From the NCBI GenBank assembly GCA_002943765.1, contig PQWQ01000008.1, positions 2,211,001 to 2,275,000 on the forward strand: a stretch of DNA of 64,000 nt. Direction: 5' to 3'. This DNA comes from Psoroptes ovis (Eukaryota; Arthropoda; Arachnida; Sarcoptiformes; Psoroptidae). Each line of letters starts with the position of its first letter. Positions within the stretch are counted from its first letter, which is position 1. Below the pieces are notes generated by a model. The model saw only the letters and a list, made by a program, of their open reading frames with translations, made no database searches and was not told the DNA's origin. Of the stretch, positions 59,096 to 64,000 are shown piece after piece. A program made the translations under genes and the position numbers.

Positions 59096-59513
59096 ATGGA
59101 CGACGGCGATGCAGCAGCCATGCTCAACATTATGGCAGATCGCGGTTCAGATTTGTGGTCAGCAATTCAAACATTAACATCTGGTCAGCCAAAATCGGTA
59201 CTTGTGAAGTCCATACACGCAAATAGTTACTCAGCCTTTCGAAGGATGGCGCAAGTAAAAAATTTGTCCTGTCAAAGGTGCAAGCAATAAAAATTACTCG
59301 AAAATCCGATAGATAACAACATAGCGTGATTTTTTAAACTTTTTTTTTTTTTCTGAGACACGTGTTGCCATCTATTAGATTTCGAAGTAACTGTTTGCCA
59401 ATCCAAAGTATTTCGTAAGTAATATCTTTTCTGTGATTTGTATAATTTTCATGACGGTTGACTATAATTGATTAAATTTTTCATTATTACAGATTTTGGA
59501 CGACTTTGATTGA
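59096..59513 (+). CDS. Hypothetical 59 aa protein, two exons
   Basis: Exon 1 59096-59254 (53 codons) and exon 2 59493-59513 join phase 0 at a GTAAAA donor and a TTATTACAG acceptor. Exon 1 uses GC-richer codons than the flanks (GACGACGGCGATGCAGCAGCC). The product begins MDDGDAAAMLNIMADRGSD and ends with an acidic ILDDFD. No homology recognised. An uninterrupted alternative runs to a stop at 59290 but replaces the acidic end by a Lys/Cys-rich tail. It may instead be the last exons of a gene whose earlier exons I missed, or a non-coding transcript. Confidence 0.35.
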
Positions 59514-59955
59514 TGTTCGCATCTAAGAAACAAAGAGACGGTTCAAATTAAAGAAATGCTTTGTGGGATTAATTTGCAAATATTTGATAACATTGGTAAT
59601 ATTATCAATAACTACTGATGCCCCTTTCATCATTCAACATTCATTACATGATTGCCTTGATTGCCAGAACGACAATTAATGGTTTCAAATATTGAAAATA
59701 TGAATTGTATCTATTTTGGATGCTTATGTTTTTTCAATGATAATTAAATGTTTTTGAATAAAAAAACAATTTTAATAAATGACCCTTTTGATTTTTATGA
59801 TTTAACTTTGATTCTATTTATTGATTGACCAATGCCAATATCATTTCGATTTCAAGTTATCAATTAATTAATGCTTGACATATTTGCTCATAAGCATTTG
59901 CAGATGGCGTGCAAGTCTATTGAATATTGATACACTCATCAGTAATAACAATTAA

Positions 59956-60093
59956 CCCTTAGAACTCGAGGCAGTTTCAGCGCAAGCGAACCAGCAGCTC
60001 GACAATTTTTCACTTTGGTGTAAAATGGTGACTGAGAGGCGCCTATACATTACATTCTATGGTGAGTGATGCTCAGCGCTCGAGTTTTAAGGG
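59956..60093 (-). mobile_element. TTAA-flanked MITE (piggyBac-like ends), copy a, 138 bp
   Basis: TTAA on both sides (59952-59955, 60094-60097). Left end CCCTTAGAACTCGAG, right end complementary to CCCTTAAAACTCGAG. TTAA target duplication and CCCT ends are piggyBac hallmarks. Internally it matches copies b and c in reverse orientation (shared blocks around CACTCACCAT, TAGGCGC, AGTCACCATTTT, AAAAATTGTC and AGCTGCT). Confidence 0.8.
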
Positions 60094-60180
60094 TTAAATG
60101 AGATGCTTTTTGATTGTCATTATGACTAATTCATTGTTTTGCACATGAACCTCTTGATTTTGTTTGATAAAACGACTATG

Positions 60181-60475
60181 AATATCGTTCATTTTCTATT
60201 CAATTTCTGTTCATTAATGCTTATTCATACTAATCAATACAAAATAATGTTTGATGTATTTGATATAAATGCATCTACCCTGCCAAAAGTATCAAGTTCA
60301 TTAGATTTGTCAATTGTCTTTTTGTCATTTCTCAAACTGAAATTGCTATTTAAATCGATCGAAAATTTGCAATTCGTATTCATTCGTCTTTATGCTTCAA
60401 TTTGATCAACATGTTCATATTTTTATTAATTTAACTTTGTGTTTTATTATTGAATTTAAACATTTGAACATTGTC
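60181..60475. repeat. ~290 bp dispersed repeat unit, copy 1
   Basis: Shares with copies at about 61705-62000, 63060-63340 and 63905-64000 the order: TTATTGATG/TTCATTAATG motif, GCCTCTACCATGCC-like block, AAGTTCATTAGATTTGTC, CTGAAATTGCTATTTAAATCGATCGAAAA and a T-rich end. Confidence 0.7.
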
Positions 60476-60523
60476 AAAATTTAAACAATCAATTTATATT
60501 AAGTGCCCGTTTTTTGAAACATT

Positions 60524-60802
60524 TGTGCCATAAATAAATAATTAAAACAAATAATTATGTTCATTGATTTATATTTGTTTAGTCTTGAATCATGTATTAA
60601 TGATTTGTATCTGCATGTTTTGTGTGTGTTCAAAGTGTGTCGAGTTGTGTGTGTGTGTGTGTGGGTGTATGGGTGCGGGTATGGTTGTGGGTATGTTTGT
60701 ATGTTTGTCATGCAGATACAAAACATTATTCCATGATTCAAGACTATTCAAATATGAATCGATGAACATAATTATTTGTTTAAATTATTTATAATGGTGC
60801 CA
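60524..60802. repeat. Large foldback hairpin, ~94 bp arms with GT-rich loop
   Basis: Arms 60524-60617 and 60709-60802 are near-complementary (shared AAACAAATAATTATGTTCAT, AGTCTTGAATCATG, TTGTATCTGCATG). The 91 bp loop is GT-rich microsatellite. The two apparent ORFs on opposite strands here give mirror-image peptides, which is the inverted repeat and not coding. Confidence 0.85.
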
Positions 60803-60811
60803 ATGTAATTG

Positions 60812-60977
60812 TTACAGGGTTTCAAGTTTTAATTCGGGGTTTTAAAATTAATTTTCGTAGTTTTAAAATTGAATTTCGTAATAGTTTTGTGTATAATTAC
60901 ATTAAAACTATGAAAATCAACTAGAAAACTACGAAAATTAATTTTAAAGCTCCGAATAAAAATTTAAAACCCTGTAA
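60812..60977. repeat. 166 bp near-perfect palindrome (MITE-like)
   Basis: TTACAGGGTTT at 60812 pairs with AAACCCTGTAA ending 60977, and TTAAAATTAATTTTCGTAGTTTT pairs with a matching segment on the right arm. Arms of about 80 bp fold back with almost no loop. No coding capacity. Confidence 0.8.
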
Positions 60978-61029
60978 TTGACGAAAACTCCAAGGATCAG
61001 TGTACCTTGGCTTAAGGTAGGTGGTCAAT

Positions 61030-61275
61030 GATTGCAAGCTGTGTGTGTGCTGTGTGCGTATGTATGCTGCGTGCACGTTTGCGCTGCGTGCGCATGTGTC
61101 TGCATCACCGGGACTTTTTTTTTATTTTTTTTTTATTTTTTATTTTTTTTATTTTTATTTTTTTTTCTCTCTCTGTCCCGGTGGTGCGTGTGTGTGAGGC
61201 GTGTGTGTGTGTGTGGCGCGCGTGCGTGCGTGGCGTGTGTGCGTGGTGTGTGTGCGTGCGCAGTGTGTGCATGGT
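61030..61275. repeat. GT/GC microsatellite with poly-T core bracketed by an inverted repeat
   Basis: GT/GC-rich repeats on both sides of a T/A-rich core (about 61115-61170). The core is bracketed by GCATCACCGGGAC (61102-61114) and GTCCCGGTGGTGC (61175-61187), 12 of 13 complementary. The GC content differs sharply from the surroundings. Confidence 0.75.
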
Positions 61276-61295
61276 TCGCAATCCTCTTGAAATTG

Positions 61296-61353
61296 AAGGA
61301 GGAGGTCAGCGGAAGAAGGAACCTAGTTCTTTCTTTTTGCTGACCTCCTCTTT
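61296..61353. repeat. Hairpin with ~27 bp arms
   Basis: GGAGGTCAGC (61301-61310) pairs exactly with GCTGACCTCC (61339-61348), and pairing continues with a few mismatches through GGAAGAAGGAAC and GTTCTTTCTTTTT. Adjacent to the microsatellite block. Confidence 0.7.
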
Positions 61354-61704
61354 CTTTTTCAAGAAAACAGATAAACGATTATAGGAACCTTGGTTTATGG
61401 GCCATTAATAATATGGCGAAGAATCATCTGAAGATCTAAGATTTCCAGCTGGTCCACTCATTCTGGCATGGTTAATAAAATGTTCGGATAATTGGGTATG
61501 TCTATTTAATATGTTGATTAATAAATATGACTATAATTATTTACATAATTCCTGCCACAGATTTAGGTGTAAATCAAATCGAAATCAACATGATTGAAAC
61601 TGGCGCCAAGTCAATGAATCATGCCGAGTTGGAGTGATGGAGAAGCATTGGTCAAAATGATGGCAAATTTGGTCCAACTGCCGTTTGTTTTTATCGAAAC
61701 TTAT

Positions 61705-62000
61705 TGATTAACGTTCAACATCAATTCATGTTTATTGATGAAAAACTGTTTTTGATGTATTAATGTATATTAATGCCTCTACTATGCCAAATAAAGAGCA
61801 ATTTGTTTGTTTCTAATCATAAGTTCATTAGATTTGTCAATTGTTTTTTGTCATTTGTCAAACTGAAATTGCTATTTAAATCGATCGAAAACATGAAATT
61901 GGCATTCATTCGTTTTTTCGCTTTCATTTGATTAACATGTCCATATTTTCAATAATTTAACTTTGTTTTCATTTTGAATTTAAACATTTAAACATTGTGC
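61705..62000. repeat. ~290 bp dispersed repeat unit, copy 2
   Basis: Same block order as copy 1; AAGTTCATTAGATTTGTC and AAACTGAAATTGCTATTTAA are identical between copies 1 and 2. Confidence 0.7.
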
Positions 62001-62873
62001 TTTGTTAGTTGGCCCATCAACATTCGAATTAGAATGAATGAGCCATCATTAACATTAACATACAATTCCTCATGATATTTGATTAAAGGTAAGTGTGAAA
62101 TGATGAATATAATATTTTCTTTCTTCAATTTTGATTTCGTTTCAAATGAGTGTTGTCAAAATGGAATAAGAATCAATTGTGGGCAAATGAACATGGAAAT
62201 ATGATTATGGGCCACTAATTAGGTATGTTCATTTCCCTTTAATCCCATTTTGATCTCAATTCTACAAATTGTCCGTCCAGTTTAAACAACGAACAATTAG
62301 CAGTAGAAATAAGCAGCGAATTTGTCTTAGAATTAAGAATGACTTATAATTGCTTCTTTATGGTTGCATTGTTTTTTGTTATTAAAATTGTCAATTCTTC
62401 TTAAGAATAACTAACAACACACGTCTTAGCAATGGCCGAAGATGTTTTGCTCATGTATGCGTATGTTGTAATGATTATTGCAGCGCCCTCAGGTCAGCCG
62501 CGCAAGTTGACATAGAAAGAAGCTCATTGGTTGAGCGCGTTTGGCAGATGAGCTGTCATCCTAATCTTGGTTGGAAAGCAACCATAAATAAATAAATCGA
62601 GTTTCTGTTTTACTCAAAAAACAAGCAAAACATTATTTTGTACAGAAATTGTTTTAAATTTGTGTAAATAAACCAAAATTTTATGATGAATCTACCCTGT
62701 CGTTATTTTATTAATTATTTTTGATGCGCTTTAATTAATGTCAATTTGAACATAACCAACTGGTTAATGCTGCAAACATTTATTTGATGAGTATGAATAT
62801 TGAATGAGATGCTCTAAAATTGTCTTCATGACTAATTTGTTAGATTGTACATTAGGCCTTTAATCCTTAAAAC

Positions 62874-63044
62874 TCGAGCCGTGAGTCTCACTCACCATGA
62901 GATGTGATGCAGCAGCTCGATAGGCGCTCCTTAGTCACCATTTTGAAAAATTGTCAAGCTGCTAGTACAGCAAGTTTTTTTGTGGAAACTACAGCCACAT
63001 TGGCAGTACCACGCTTGCGCTGTAAGTGCCTCGAGTGCTAAGGG
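62874..63044 (+). mobile_element. TTAA-flanked MITE (piggyBac-like ends), copy b, 171 bp
   Basis: TTAA at 62870-62873 and 63045-63048. Left end TCCTTAAAACTCGAG, right end complementary to CCCTTAGCACTCGAG. Interior homologous to copies a (inverted) and c. Confidence 0.8.
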
Positions 63045-63059
63045 TTAATATTGGTTGAT

Positions 63060-63340
63060 AACCATTTCGATTATCGTTTATTTTGTATTCAATTTGTTGT
63101 TATTAATGTTTATTCACATAAACTAATGTTGACAATTGATTGTTGTATGTATTTGATTTATTAGCCTCTACCATTTAAAGTGTCAAGTTCATATGATGTT
63201 TGCATTGTATTTACTTGATGTTTCGAATTGGAGTTGCTATTTAAATCAAACGAAAAACATCAACCATCATTCATTTGTGATTTTGATTTTGTTTGATCAA
63301 GTTGTGCTTATTTTTAAATTTTACATTTTCAAAATATAGC
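63060..63340. repeat. ~290 bp dispersed repeat unit, copy 3
   Basis: Contains GCCTCTACCATTTAAAGTGT, AAGTTCATATGATG, GAGTTGCTATTTAAATC and CGAAAAACAT, in the same order as copies 1 and 2 but closer to copy 4. Confidence 0.7.
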
Positions 63341-63595
63341 ATCGTGTTTTTATAATTTAGTGCTTAACGATTCAGATTCCAAATGTGATGGATACCAGAT
63401 TAATGTTATTTGGTGAGTTGAATTTAATTAAATTTTATCTCGACAATGTTTGCCATTATCCACTAGTCATAAATTGTTGATATGCTTTCTATGCATATAA
63501 GTGAATGTTATATTAATAATAGTTAGTCTTAATACTTGTCAATAATGAGTTGTTGAACCAATCTATAATTGCTTCATCTTCGCACATTATTTATT

Positions 63596-63760
63596 GACTT
63601 GAGTTCTAAGGGTTAATCCTTAGAACTCGAGCGGTGAATCGCACTCTCCATGAGATGTAATGCAGCAGCTCGATAGGCGCCCATGAATCATCATGAATGA
63701 GTGGGAAAAATTGTCGAACTGCTAGTGCAACAAGTTACAGCCACATTGGCAGTGCCACGC
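63596..63760 (+). mobile_element. TTAA MITE copy c (right-truncated) abutting another element end
   Basis: GACTTGAGTTCTAAGGG (63596-63612) is a right terminal repeat; TTAA 63613-63616 follows; then the left end TCCTTAGAACTCGAGC of copy c. Copy c matches copy b up to CATTGGCAGTGCCACGC (about 63760), then similarity stops, so its right end is lost. Confidence 0.7.
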
Positions 63761-63904
63761 TAGTGGAAATAACGTTTGAATTTAAACTATGACAAAGAAT
63801 TAGAAATGTGTGTAGATGTAGTAATTTCCATATAAAAGTATTGTTTTCATTGTTCACAAATGGGAGGCAATTTTATAGAAATGTTGTTTTGAAACATGGT
63901 CAAA

Positions 63905-64000
63905 TGTTTGTTTTGACTGTGTTTATTGCCTCTACCATTCGAAGTGTCAAGTTCGTATGATGTTTGCATTGTATTTACTTGATGTTTTGAATTGGAGTTG
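63905..64000. repeat. ~290 bp dispersed repeat unit, copy 4, cut by window edge
   Basis: GCCTCTACCATTCGAAGTGTC, TATGATGTTTGCATTGTATT and GAATTGGAGTTG match copy 3 almost exactly; it runs off the right edge. Confidence 0.7.

Larger units (their letters stand above)
59514..64000. other. Repeat-rich block without supported genes
   Basis: The last 4.5 kb hold TTAA-flanked MITEs, two long foldback hairpins, GT/GC microsatellites with a poly-T tract, and four diverged copies of a roughly 290 bp unit. Frames of up to 118 codons in it are products of the inverted repeats and GT-rich runs. See separate entries. Confidence 0.7.

Noticed and set aside
60499..60794. Two near-identical peptides on opposite strands
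   Set aside because: Explained entirely by the long inverted repeat with GT-rich loop.
61028..61384. Cys/Val-rich frames of 103-118 codons
   Set aside because: Products of GTGTGC microsatellite and poly-T; not protein-like.
1..64000. tRNA, rRNA, CRISPR arrays, bacterial operons or integrated virus genes
   Set aside because: I looked for B-box-like GGTTCGAATCC patterns, rRNA blocks, regularly spaced repeats and viral polymerase motifs and saw none; a tRNAscan or Rfam run could still find a short RNA I missed.

Overview
This window is AT-rich eukaryotic nuclear DNA with about 22 protein-coding genes on both strands. Most introns are short (about 50-75 bp) with GTAAGT-like donors, and there are many runs of Asn, Gln, Ser and His codons. 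Gene content (RapGAP-BTB 'serine-enriched'-like protein, Shroom-like protein, monoamine transporter, kainate-type glutamate receptor) points to an arthropod. The compact genes, short introns and codon-repeat habit suggest an acariform (possibly astigmatid) mite. The mite placement is inference; no marker gene here proves it.

Layout. 0-11 kb: 3' part of a RapGAP/BTB gene (+); SMG9 (-) head-to-head with YIPF5 (+); a five-exon Shroom-like gene (-). 10.7-18.2 kb: a 7.5 kb stretch with no gene I can support, holding one MITE. 18-28 kb: WDR20, FMC1, FBXO25/32-like F-box gene and a membrane-anchored CAP/SCP protein, all (+). 28-31 kb: a nine-exon SLC6 monoamine transporter (-), then 3.3 kb of AT-rich spacer. 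34-42.6 kb: tightly packed sulfotransferase (+), WDR36/UTP21 (-), TTI2-like (-), RAE1 (+) and PAQR receptor (-). 42.7-51.3 kb: inositol-trisphosphate 3-kinase (-) with two candidate first exons, epoxide-hydrolase-like enzyme (-), FCS/MYM-type zinc-finger protein (-) and AAR2 (+). 51.9-58.9 kb: ionotropic glutamate receptor, Arp3 and calumenin/reticulocalbin (+). 59.1-59.5 kb: a possible tiny two-exon gene. 59.9-64 kb: a repeat-rich block with TTAA-flanked MITEs, long hairpins, GT/GC microsatellites and a roughly 290 bp repeat present four times.

The genes are mostly unrelated housekeeping functions: NMD (SMG9), snRNP maturation (AAR2), rRNA processing (WDR36), mRNA export (RAE1), PIKK assembly (TTI2-like), ATP synthase assembly (FMC1) and actin nucleation (Arp3). 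A second group serves signalling: amine transporter, glutamate receptor, IP3 3-kinase, PAQR. Three divergent pairs share spacers of about 130-290 bp and two convergent pairs are separated by 31 and 66 bp. I see no operon, CRISPR array, integrated virus or new multi-gene system. The most unusual signals are the non-coding element families, a start codon that appears split by an intron (epoxide hydrolase), and an intron that stays open in frame.
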